Of a DNA stretch of 57,303 nucleotides, positions 8,501-16,520 are shown piece after piece. The translations under genes were made by a program, and so were the position numbers. The stretch spans positions 1-57,303 of the forward strand of contig VXWP01000033.1 in assembly GCA_009835325.1 (NCBI GenBank). Direction: 5' to 3'. Under the pieces are notes generated by a model. It did not search any database. It worked only from the letters and a program-made list of their open reading frames with translations, and had not been told where the DNA came from. Numbering within the stretch: position 1 is the stretch's first letter; every line of letters begins with the position of its first letter. Source of the stretch: Gemmatimonadota bacterium (lineage in GTDB: Bacteria; JAAXHH01).

Positions 8501-9910
8501 ATGAGCGAGAAACGACTGCTGGGCATCACCGTCCTGGCCGATTTCATCCTGAACGAAGGGGTGGAAGCCGTGCTGGACAACCTGGTGGACCGGGCGGGCG
8601 CCACGGCCGTGGCGGTGAATCCCACGGTGACCGCGCCGTCCGAGGAGGGCGTCGGTTCCTTCCAGCCGCCCAGCGACGCCGGCAGCAGTCCCCGCCTCTT
8701 CGACCGGCCGCTGTGGGGCCGACGTTCGCTTTGGGTCCGGAGTGCACCGAGTTACAAACCCCGTCTGTCGTATTATGCAGAAACCCCGTACAAGCCCCGT
8801 GAACCCAACGAACTGACGGACGCCTGCGGCGACCTGATCGAACGGTTCATCGACGCGGCGCTGGACCGTGGGCTCGAGGTCTATCTGCAGCTGAGCGGCG
8901 CGACACCGCCGGGCCTGTCGGACGAGGACCGGCCGCGAAGGCCGGACGGGGAGCTGCCGGACCGCATGGCCGACACGGGCTGCCTCGCCAGCGAGGCGAT
9001 CCGGGCTTTTATCGCCGCTTACGTGCGTGACCTGCTTGAACAGTATCCCCGCGTAACCGGCTTTCGCCCCGACTGGCCCGAGTATCCCTGTTACAAGCTG
9101 GACGAGGCCTTCCAGGACTTCAATCCCCAGGTGGCGCGGTGGGCCTCGGCCAACGGGTTCGACTTCGAAGCCATCCACCGGGACGTGCGGGCGGCCTACG
9201 TTTACCTGCACGGAAGGCTCGAAAACCGGGACCTGCTCGACCTCGGCGGCCCCGGCCGAGGCGCGGCGACGCTGGCCGCCGTATTCCGGTCCTTTCCCGG
9301 CATCGCGGAATGGCTGCGACTGAAATCCGCCTTGTCAGGCGACCTGCTGCGGCACTGGAGAACGGTCATCACGACGCACGGCGGTCCCGATAAGAAGCTA
9401 TCGGCCAACGCCTTCATGACGCCACTCACCTTGTGGACCGGCTTCGATTTCCGCGGCGCTCCGGAGACCTGCGACGCGGTGTCCCCCAAGCTGTATACCA
9501 TGCACTGGTCGGTCATGGTGGAATTCTGGGGAAAGGTGCTGCTGGAACATAATCCCGGCCTGGACGAACGGCTCCTGGTGCGTTCGCTCGCCCACCTCTT
9601 CGACCTCGGAGACGAAATCACGGCCACCCGGATCGACGATTACGGGTACCCCGATCCCGATGAGCCCCATCCTATCCCCGATGACGCCCAGCGGCGGCGC
9701 ATCGAGCAGGTCTGCGCGGAGGTGAACGGGCGCGCGCTCGTCACGCCACTCATGCACGGCTACGGCCCCCTGCATGATTTCGCCCGCCGTTTCCGGGTGG
9801 TGGCGGAGAGTCCGGCCGACGGCGTATGGATCAACCGGTACGGGTACCTGAGCGACGACAAGCTGGACGCGGTGGGGCGTATCTGGCGGCAGGCCCGTCG
9901 AGCATCTTGA
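8501..9910 (+). CDS. hypothetical protein, probable TIM-barrel, unknown function
   Basis: The 469-residue product has no signal peptide or membrane segment. Its layout suggests a TIM-barrel of glycoside-hydrolase or sugar-isomerase type: an N-terminal strand LLGITVLADF, a segment GLEVYLQLSG, and GFRPDWPEYPCYKLDEAFQDFNP, where acidic residues follow a strand end. LYTMHWSVMVEFWGKVLLEH and GVWINRYGYLSDDKLDAVG lie near the C-terminus. I cannot assign a reaction. It lies 46 bases after the second sulfatase and 69 bases before the ATG of the third, on the same strand, which argues for a role in the same pathway, for example on the desulfated product. Confidence 0.75.
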   Translation: MSEKRLLGITVLADFILNEGVEAVLDNLVDRAGATAVAVNPTVTAPSEEGVGSFQPPSDAGSSPRLFDRPLWGRRSLWVRSAPSYKPRLSYYAETPYKPREPNELTDACGDLIERFIDAALDRGLEVYLQLSGATPPGLSDEDRPRRPDGELPDRMADTGCLASEAIRAFIAAYVRDLLEQYPRVTGFRPDWPEYPCYKLDEAFQDFNPQVARWASANGFDFEAIHRDVRAAYVYLHGRLENRDLLDLGGPGRGAATLAAVFRSFPGIAEWLRLKSALSGDLLRHWRTVITTHGGPDKKLSANAFMTPLTLWTGFDFRGAPETCDAVSPKLYTMHWSVMVEFWGKVLLEHNPGLDERLLVRSLAHLFDLGDEITATRIDDYGYPDPDEPHPIPDDAQRRRIEQVCAEVNGRALVTPLMHGYGPLHDFARRFRVVAESPADGVWINRYGYLSDDKLDAVGRIWRQARRAS

Positions 9911-9979
9911 AAACGCGCCCTGGACGTGATCGGCCGGCTCCGGCGGCACATCGACGGCAGACCCGGTAGAGGAAACCCG

Positions 9980-11506
9980 ATGACCCGTCCCAACATCCTC
10001 TTCATCATGACGGACCAGCAGCGTTTCGATACGATCGCCGCGCTGGGCAACGAGCATATCTATACCCCCAACATGGACCGTCTCGTGCGGCGGGGCGTGT
10101 CCTTTACCCAGGGCTACTCGACCTGTCCTGTCTGCGTGGCGGCGCGGACGACCATCCGTACGGGATGCGATCCGCCCACGACGCGGGTATTCAGCAACGG
10201 CCGGTCCGCGCCCGTGCCCGGCCAGGCCGATACGCTCGAGGGCCGGTGCGGAGACTATCTTGCCCGTACCCTTTCGGCCGCGGGCTACCGGACCTTCGGC
10301 GTGGGGAAGTTCCACACCTTCCCGTGGAACGAGGACGTGGGTTATGCGTCCCAGCTCCACAGCGAGGAACTCTACGGCAGTGAGGAGCAGCGGCGCGGAG
10401 ACGCCTACGCGGGCTGGATCGCCCGCGAGCATCCGGATTTCGACTATATCGAAGCGCTCATGGGGGAGCGGACCGAGATGTACTACATGCCCCAGGCAAG
10501 CCCGCTGCCCGCCCACTTGACCGTGGAGTCCTGGGCCGCGGACCGCGCGATCGAGGCGCTAAGCGCGTTCGATGACCGGCCGTATTTCGGTTTCGTGTCC
10601 TTCATCGGTCCCCATCCGCCCTTCGCGCCGCCCGTGCCCTTCAACCGGATCTACGACCCCGACCGCATGCCGGGGCCCGTGTGCGGCGACCAGAACGTGG
10701 ACCACCTGGACGAGCAGATTCCCTTCATGAACCGGATCATCTGGGCCGATGAAATCAACGACGCGCTGACCCGCGTCCTCAAGGCCCGCTATTACGGAGA
10801 GATCACCTACATCGACGATTGCCTGGGCCGGATACTGGACGCCGTCGAGACCCGCGAGGACGCCGGCAACACCCTCATCTGCTTCTTCTCGGATCACGGC
10901 GACCACCTCGGGGATCATACCGCATGGCAGAAGGAGAGTTTCTTCGACGTCTCGGCGCGCGTGCCCTTCCTGGTAAGCTGGCCCGACCGCCTGCCGCGTG
11001 ACGTTCGACGAGACGACCTCGTTTGCCTGACCGACCTCTTCGGCATCGCTACCCACGCCGCCGGACAGCCTCAGGCGCGCGACGGCGTGGACGTGATTGG
11101 AGTGCTAGAAGGAACAGCCCCGCCCAGGGAGACCCTCTTCGGGTATTACGGCGAACCGGGTACGGACCGGTTCAAAATCATGGTACGAAGCGGCGATTGG
11201 AAGTATATTTACCTTGCGAACGGCGGCAGGGAGCAGCTGTTCAACACCGCCGAAGACCCGCCCGAAGTTACGAACCGGGCCACGTCCGACCGGGATGTCG
11301 CCGACGACCTGTACCGGCGGGGCGTGCAGGCTTGCGGCCATCCGGGCGCCACCGACGCTCTGGATGGCGACCGCCTGCGGTCCTTTCCCTATACGAAGTG
11401 GAAGGCCTCCCGTATCTACCAGTTCGACCGGTCGCGGGGCGTGCGGGGGTTTCCAGGTCATCCGCGCGAAGTGCTGGATCCGTGGATCCGGCACGGCCGG
11501 CAGTAG
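9980..11506 (+). CDS. sulfatase with C-x-A-x-R motif, third of three
   Basis: The 508-residue protein starts MTRPNILFIMTDQQ, the standard sulfatase opening, at ATG 9980 behind a GAGGA ribosome-binding site. Upstream in-frame starts from 9926 would add 18 unlikely residues. The activation site reads C52-V-A-A-R56 in CPVCVAARTTIRTG, so the usual Pro at the third position is Ala. Anaerobic sulfatase-maturating enzymes are known to accept C-x-A-x-R as well as C-x-P-x-R, which fits the anSME gene 70 bases downstream. The second metal motif FFSDHGDHLGDHTAWQKESFFD is intact. The enzyme is probably cytoplasmic. Its substrate is unknown. Confidence 0.92.
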   Translation: MTRPNILFIMTDQQRFDTIAALGNEHIYTPNMDRLVRRGVSFTQGYSTCPVCVAARTTIRTGCDPPTTRVFSNGRSAPVPGQADTLEGRCGDYLARTLSAAGYRTFGVGKFHTFPWNEDVGYASQLHSEELYGSEEQRRGDAYAGWIAREHPDFDYIEALMGERTEMYYMPQASPLPAHLTVESWAADRAIEALSAFDDRPYFGFVSFIGPHPPFAPPVPFNRIYDPDRMPGPVCGDQNVDHLDEQIPFMNRIIWADEINDALTRVLKARYYGEITYIDDCLGRILDAVETREDAGNTLICFFSDHGDHLGDHTAWQKESFFDVSARVPFLVSWPDRLPRDVRRDDLVCLTDLFGIATHAAGQPQARDGVDVIGVLEGTAPPRETLFGYYGEPGTDRFKIMVRSGDWKYIYLANGGREQLFNTAEDPPEVTNRATSDRDVADDLYRRGVQACGHPGATDALDGDRLRSFPYTKWKASRIYQFDRSRGVRGFPGHPREVLDPWIRHGRQ

Positions 11507-11576
11507 TCCCGGATTGGCGGCATGACGTCATGTCGCAGGTTCGTATCTGCAAGAACGAAAAGACCCAGGATTTACC

Positions 11577-12923
11577 GTGAACCCAGTCGACACAACCACC
11601 GCGGTCCCGGCATCGTCCATGCCCTCGGCCGGAGGAGATCCGGTCCCGGTCCCGGCGTTTCACGTGATGATGAAGCCCCGGGGGGCCATCTGCAACCTCG
11701 ACTGCAAGTACTGTTACTTCCTCGCCAAGGAGGATCTGTATCCCGGCAGCGGGTTCCGCATGTCCGACGATCTGCTCGAGGAATACACCAGGCAGTATAT
11801 CGAAGCCCAGCAGGTGCCGGAAGTCACTTTCGCCTGGCAGGGCGGAGAGCCCACCCTCATGGGCCTCGAGTTCTTCCAAAAGGCCGTCGAGTTCCAGAAG
11901 AAATACCAGAAACCCGACACGCGTATCTACAACTCCCTGCAGACCAACGGCACGCTCCTCGACGCGGACTGGTGCCGTTTCTTCCACGAAAACGACTTCC
12001 TGATCGGCCTGAGCCTCGACGGCCCCAAAGCGCTGCACGACGCCTACCGGGTCGACAAGGGCGGCAAGCCGACCTTCGACGCGGTGATGGGCGCGGCGGA
12101 GATGATGCAGGTCCATGAGGTCGAGTTCAACATCCTGACCACGGTGCACGCGGCCAACGCGGAACATCCAACCGAAGTCTATCGCTTCATGCGGGACGTG
12201 GTGAAGACGCGGTTCCTTCAGTTCATCCCCATCGTGGAACGGGACAACGACACCGGGTACCAGGAAGGCAACGAGGTGACGAAGCGGTCGGTGACGGGGA
12301 AGCAGTACGGCCGGTTCCTGATCCGGATTTTCGACGAATGGGTGCGCCGGGACGTGGGGAAAATGTACGTGCAGATCTTCGACGTGTCGCTCGCCGCCTG
12401 GTCCGGCCAGAGCCCGGGGCTGTGCATTTTCATGGAGACCTGCGGCGATGCACTCGCCCTGGAGCACAACGGGGACCTCTACGCCTGCGACCACTACGTC
12501 GAGCCGGACTACTTGCTGGGCAATATCACCGAGATTCCGATGATGGAGATGGTCCTGTCCGAGCAGCAACGGGCCTTCGGGCAGGCCAAGCTGGACACGC
12601 TGCCGCAGTACTGCCTGTCATGCGACGTGCGGTTCATCTGCAACGGGGGATGTCCGAAGAACCGCATCATCACGACGCCAGACGGCGAACCGGGCCTGAA
12701 CTACCTGTGCGAGGGGTACAAGGCCTTCTTCCACCACATCGACGGCCCCATGCGGTTCATGGCCAACGAACTGCGCCACAGGCGGGCTCCCGCCAACGTG
12801 ATGACGTACATCCACCGGAAGGAAGCCGAGCTCAGAAGGCAGAAGGCGTTCAAATCGGCGGGGAGAAACGACCCCTGTCCGTGCGGAAGCGGCCTCAAGT
12901 ACAAGCGGTGCCACGGCAGGTAG
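11577..12923 (+). CDS. anaerobic sulfatase-maturating radical SAM enzyme with C-terminal SEC-C motif
   Basis: This 448-residue protein would oxidise the active-site Cys of sulfatases to formylglycine using radical SAM chemistry. The [4Fe-4S] site is C39-x3-C43-x2-C46 in CNLDCKYCYF, followed by FAWQGGEPTLMG and LQTNGTLLD, typical of anSME. A SPASM domain for two further clusters is visible as GLCIFMETCG, LYACDHYVEP, YCLSCDVRFICNGGCPKN and YLCEGYKAFF. The extreme C-terminus has a SEC-C zinc motif C434-x-C436-x8-C445-H446, an unusual extra. Translation starts at GTG 11577. Three sulfatases with Cys-type motifs lie just upstream, so these are the likely clients. Substrate range and the role of the SEC-C tail are not known. 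Confidence 0.93.
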   Translation: MNPVDTTTAVPASSMPSAGGDPVPVPAFHVMMKPRGAICNLDCKYCYFLAKEDLYPGSGFRMSDDLLEEYTRQYIEAQQVPEVTFAWQGGEPTLMGLEFFQKAVEFQKKYQKPDTRIYNSLQTNGTLLDADWCRFFHENDFLIGLSLDGPKALHDAYRVDKGGKPTFDAVMGAAEMMQVHEVEFNILTTVHAANAEHPTEVYRFMRDVVKTRFLQFIPIVERDNDTGYQEGNEVTKRSVTGKQYGRFLIRIFDEWVRRDVGKMYVQIFDVSLAAWSGQSPGLCIFMETCGDALALEHNGDLYACDHYVEPDYLLGNITEIPMMEMVLSEQQRAFGQAKLDTLPQYCLSCDVRFICNGGCPKNRIITTPDGEPGLNYLCEGYKAFFHHIDGPMRFMANELRHRRAPANVMTYIHRKEAELRRQKAFKSAGRNDPCPCGSGLKYKRCHGR

Positions 12924-12992
12924 TCCGGTGACCGGTCCGTCGCGCACCGCGCCGGAAGTCCATCCTCCGCGCACCACACCGCCACTCGATCC

Positions 12993-13646
12993 TCACATAT
13001 AGTAGCCGCGTTCCACCGCGAGGGTGAGGGACAGTTCGATGTCCGAGATCGCCCTGGACATGGCCTGGCCGATGAGGTCCAGCTTGCGCACCTGATCGAT
13101 GCGATCGGAGGCCTGAGCGAGTTCCCGCGCAGACAGGATCTCTTTGAAGAGGTTGCACGCGTGGGCGAGGTTGATGATCACGACGTCGCGCGGGCTGGGA
13201 ATCATATCGCTGAACAGCACTTCCATGATGCGTAGCTTGACTTCACGCTCGGCCGTTCCATCGATGATCGGATAGCGCCGCGACCGGAATACCCACAGGA
13301 ACTGGCCTTCTTCCTTTTTCAGGATTCCCCGTTCGACGAGCCGGTCTATGGCTGTCTCCCGGATGTCTTCGGCGCGGTCGACGACGTGCTCGATCCAGTA
13401 CCGCGCCCCGTGCGTTTCGGATGACGCCGCGATATCCGCCAGCACGGGGTCGAGAAGATTGTCTCCCAGGGGTTTCGAGTCCACGAGGACCAGCTTGTCG
13501 ACATCGGTATCGATACGGTTTTCGAGAGCGAGGTCCATCAACACGCCACCGGCGAGACCGTATCGTAACAGACGATCGGGCACGCCCACGAATTTCCCGT
13601 CGTCGTCGAGCATGAGCAGCATGATCTCTTCCGCGAATCTTAACAT
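12993..13646 (-). CDS. GOLPH3/VPS74 (GPP34) family protein
   Basis: The 217-residue protein has the GPP34 pattern: IMLLMLDDDGKF, then RYGLAGGVLMDLALENRI, then a VDSKPLGDNLLDPVLADI segment, and a helical C-terminus. In eukaryotes GOLPH3 binds phosphatidylinositol 4-phosphate on Golgi membranes. Bacterial and archaeal relatives exist, mostly in actinobacteria, and their function is poorly known. The start ATG has a strong GGGGAGA site 5 bases upstream. It is transcribed alone, convergent with the maturase gene (69 bases apart) and downstream of the TonB receptor on the same strand. A membrane-lipid-linked regulatory role is only an inference from the family. Confidence 0.82.
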   Translation of the reverse strand: MLRFAEEIMLLMLDDDGKFVGVPDRLLRYGLAGGVLMDLALENRIDTDVDKLVLVDSKPLGDNLLDPVLADIAASSETHGARYWIEHVVDRAEDIRETAIDRLVERGILKKEEGQFLWVFRSRRYPIIDGTAEREVKLRIMEVLFSDMIPSPRDVVIINLAHACNLFKEILSARELAQASDRIDQVRKLDLIGQAMSRAISDIELSLTLAVERGYYM

Positions 13647-13762
13647 CGTCTCTCCCCGGTCGTTGTTCGGATTTAGTGTGTGCCGCTGGTGTCCCCGTCA
13701 TCCCTGAGAATTTGATCTGAAACCATAATAACCAGCCACTATTTATTTAACAATATGTAACT

Positions 13763-13795
13763 TTAATACGTGTCCGATTTCGTGTCCGGTGTCAA
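13763..13795 (-). promoter_or_regulatory. possible promoter/operator of the GOLPH3-like gene
   Basis: On the minus strand a perfect TTGACA (13790-13795) is followed after 21 bases by TATTAA (13763-13768). The long spacer contains two direct copies of CGGACACG separated by 4 bases. A 21-base spacer is too long for an ordinary sigma70 promoter, so this may be an activator-dependent promoter with a repeat operator, or a chance match. Confidence 0.25.
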
Positions 13796-13830
13796 GGGAA
13801 TAAAGCATCTCCAGAACCCGCGGGATCGCT

Positions 13831-16239
13831 TCAGAAATGGCGCGCAAGTTCCACGCCCCAGTAAGGCGGTTCGTTGACGAATCCGGTCAGGTTGTTGAAA
13901 TCGATGCCGCCGGTAAGCGATACGTCATCGAAGACGTTTCGGCCGACCAGGGAGATCTCCGTCCCGGTGTTCCCGAACAGATAGGAGAGGCGCACGCCGC
14001 ATTCCAGCAGCCGGTCGTCCTGGAATTCCACGGATTCGTAGAGAAAGAAGCGCACCGCGCTGCGGTAGGCCAGGTCGGCGGAGGCTACGAGAAAGGACCC
14101 GCCCGGCAGGGCCACCGGATAGCGCAGGGCCGCATCCGCGATCCATCGAGGCGCCTGGGGCAGCCCGTTGCCGTCGATCAGGACCGTACCGGGCTCCGGC
14201 CCCGGTGGATCCAGCACGGTGCACGGTGCGCCGCAGGGCTGCACGGCGAGTCGCTTGTCGTCGATGCGGGTATGATTGTAACTCAGGCCGCCCGTGACTT
14301 GTATCCCGCCCGGCCGCGCAAGGGCCACCTCCGCCTCGAAACCCCGTCCCAGGGTTCTGTCCGCGTTGACCAGCCGGTTGAAGTTGGTCTCGCCGCCTAC
14401 GGCGGTGAGTTGCTGGTTCCGCAGCCGGTAGTGGAACGCGGACAGGTCGAGGTGGAGCCGCCCGTCCCACAGGCGCATTTTGGCCCCGCCTTCGATGGAG
14501 TGTATCGTTTCCGTCCCGGCTATGGAAACCTCGTCGCCGAAGAGCAGGCGGCCCTGGATGCTGGGTGCGCGGAAACCCCGGGCGGCGCGCAGGTAGGTCT
14601 GGACCCGGGGCGACGCGGCATATCGCATGCTCAGGTCACCGCTCCAGGCGTTGTCGGTCGGACTGCGCTGGATGGGTCCGATCGTGCCGGCGCCGGTGAC
14701 CGCAGGCGCCTCGTCCCGCCACGCCGAGTAGTCTTTCGCGTCGCGGGAGAACCGGAGCCCCCCGGCGACCTCCAACGCGTCTCCCAGGTGCAGGGTGGAT
14801 GCGAGGAACGCGGCCCACGCCTCGGCCTCCTGGTGCTGCCGGGTGAATCCGTCGGAGGTCCCGCCTGAGAGCGTATCGTAGTTGTAATCCTCGATGTCCA
14901 CCGATTCGTTCAGGTAGTACAGGCCGATTTGGTAGTCCAGGGGCCGGTGTTCCTGGCTCACCAGGCGTAACTCCTGGCTGATCTGGCGCAGGAAGGGGAT
15001 GCCCCCGGAGGTTTCGGAGGGGAAGGGAATAACCCCCGGTCCGCTCGGTGGGCTGAATACGGCGCCGAAGCCGCCGTCGATATCGCCTCGTGAGAAGCTC
15101 TCCAGCCGTTCCAATCCGGTCAGGGACACGAGTTGGTGCCGGTCCATCTGGTACCGCAACTCCATGGACATGCCGTAGGCGCGCAGTTCCTGGCTGTTGC
15201 GTCCGTCGATTGCGATCCGGTCCCGGGAGAAGCCGCTCACCAGTCCGCCGCGTCCGGGTTTAATCGCGTTGGCACGGAACGCCCGCGCGGAGCCGTCAAA
15301 GTTGCGGGCATGGAGCTTGACCAGCGATTCGAAATCCGGCGACGGTTTCCAGCTCAACTGGAGGCGGCCGGCCAGTTCCCGGTATCCGGCTATGGCTTCA
15401 TTCGGACCGTCGTGTTCGTTTTCCACCCAGTCGTCCCGCCGTTGCAACAGCACCGAGAGACGCGCTGTGAGCCCGGAGGATCCGAGCGGTCCTGATACCG
15501 CTCCCTCGAAAACGGCGCTGTTGAAACGTCCGTAACCCAGGCGGCCGAAACCCCCAGGCGTTTCGGTCGGCCGCGCCGATTCAAGCTTGATGATGCCCGC
15601 CGGCGTGTTCCGGCCGAACAGGGTCCCCTGGGGGCCGCGCAATACCTCGATCCGGTCCAGGTCGAAGGCGGGATAGCCCTTCAGCATGACGTTTTCCAGT
15701 ACGATGCCGTCATAGACCACGGAAACGGGTTGCGAGGCGTTCAGGTCGAAGTCCGTATTGCCGAGTCCCCTTATGTAGATGCGCGGAAAAACCCGGCCGT
15801 AGGAGGACTCCAGCTGCAGGCTGGGCACCCGGTTCGAAAGGAATCGAAGGTCCATGCCGGAAGCGCGAAGTGCGGTGGACTTCGCTTCCTGGATAGTGGA
15901 CAGGGACAGCGGGACTTCGAAGGCTGGCTGCGCACGCTTGCGCGCCGTGACCACGACTTCCTCCATCACGATGGCGGGTTCATCGGGCGGTCTCGTGCTT
16001 TCTGTGCCTGCCTGTTCGGACTGCCCGGGAGATTCGGACGGGCTCGGTTCTGCCAGTTCATCGGACTCGGCGGACTGGGCAGGATCCTGGGGCGCCGGTC
16101 GGTTCTCCTGCGCGACTGACGCGCCGGCGGTGAAGACGAATGCCAGGCACAGAAACGTACGCAGTACAGTGGAGACGACCGCATCCGATGCAAGCGGCAG
16201 CATAGCGTTAAGGGAAGGGTACAAGATGCCGGTTTTCAT
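13831..16239 (-). CDS. TonB-dependent receptor
   Basis: The 802-residue protein has an N-terminal hydrophobic leader ending near GASVAQE and a Pro/Glu-rich linker. A TonB-box-like MEEVVVTARKR follows and then the plug domain, with the family motif RGPQGTLFGRNTPAGII and IYIRGLGN. The rest is a 22-strand-type barrel with alternating aromatic residues, ending in aromatic Phe (ELARHF) as outer-membrane barrels do. The long form resembles receptors for siderophores, B12 or complex organics; the ligand cannot be read. A second in-frame ATG is 12 codons downstream. It is divergent from an outer-membrane barrel gene at 16521 with 281 bases between them, which suggests co-regulation. Confidence 0.93.
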   Translation of the reverse strand: MKTGILYPSLNAMLPLASDAVVSTVLRTFLCLAFVFTAGASVAQENRPAPQDPAQSAESDELAEPSPSESPGQSEQAGTESTRPPDEPAIVMEEVVVTARKRAQPAFEVPLSLSTIQEAKSTALRASGMDLRFLSNRVPSLQLESSYGRVFPRIYIRGLGNTDFDLNASQPVSVVYDGIVLENVMLKGYPAFDLDRIEVLRGPQGTLFGRNTPAGIIKLESARPTETPGGFGRLGYGRFNSAVFEGAVSGPLGSSGLTARLSVLLQRRDDWVENEHDGPNEAIAGYRELAGRLQLSWKPSPDFESLVKLHARNFDGSARAFRANAIKPGRGGLVSGFSRDRIAIDGRNSQELRAYGMSMELRYQMDRHQLVSLTGLERLESFSRGDIDGGFGAVFSPPSGPGVIPFPSETSGGIPFLRQISQELRLVSQEHRPLDYQIGLYYLNESVDIEDYNYDTLSGGTSDGFTRQHQEAEAWAAFLASTLHLGDALEVAGGLRFSRDAKDYSAWRDEAPAVTGAGTIGPIQRSPTDNAWSGDLSMRYAASPRVQTYLRAARGFRAPSIQGRLLFGDEVSIAGTETIHSIEGGAKMRLWDGRLHLDLSAFHYRLRNQQLTAVGGETNFNRLVNADRTLGRGFEAEVALARPGGIQVTGGLSYNHTRIDDKRLAVQPCGAPCTVLDPPGPEPGTVLIDGNGLPQAPRWIADAALRYPVALPGGSFLVASADLAYRSAVRFFLYESVEFQDDRLLECGVRLSYLFGNTGTEISLVGRNVFDDVSLTGGIDFNNLTGFVNEPPYWGVELARHF

Positions 16240-16448
16240 CTGTCATCGCCCCGGGGTTGTACAGGTTAAACAAGGATGCACCGATGCCGGATACGGCTGC
16301 CCGGTAATCAGGCGAATCATCCGGCGCGCGCAAGGATGTCGGAATGAAAAACTGGCTGGATCGTTACGTCCTGTCAAGCCCAACGTCACCGTATGGAGAG
16401 AGGTCATACCACGCACCCTGATGATCGGGGACTTCCCTTCGAAAACGC

Positions 16449-16477
16449 TTGTTGCTAGAAGTGGACAACTCTATTTT
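16449..16477 (+). promoter_or_regulatory. candidate promoter of the outer-membrane barrel gene
   Basis: TTGTTG at 16449-16454, a 17-base spacer and TATTTT at 16472-16477 form a moderate sigma70-like promoter about 44 bases before ATG 16521. The remainder of the 281-base divergent region (16240-16520) shows no convincing operator or hairpin. Confidence 0.35.
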
Positions 16478-16520
16478 CCGGCACAACATAACCACCCCGT
16501 TACCAGGAGATCGCATAAAC

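Noticed and set aside
9926-9979. Extended N-terminus of the third sulfatase
   Set aside because: The extra 18 residues are Arg-rich with no family similarity, while ATG 9980 has a good ribosome-binding site and begins the conserved motif.
16350-16377. TTGACA on the minus strand (16372-16377) as promoter for the TonB receptor
   Set aside because: The hexamer 17 bases on is CAGTTT, a poor -10; the match is too weak to call.
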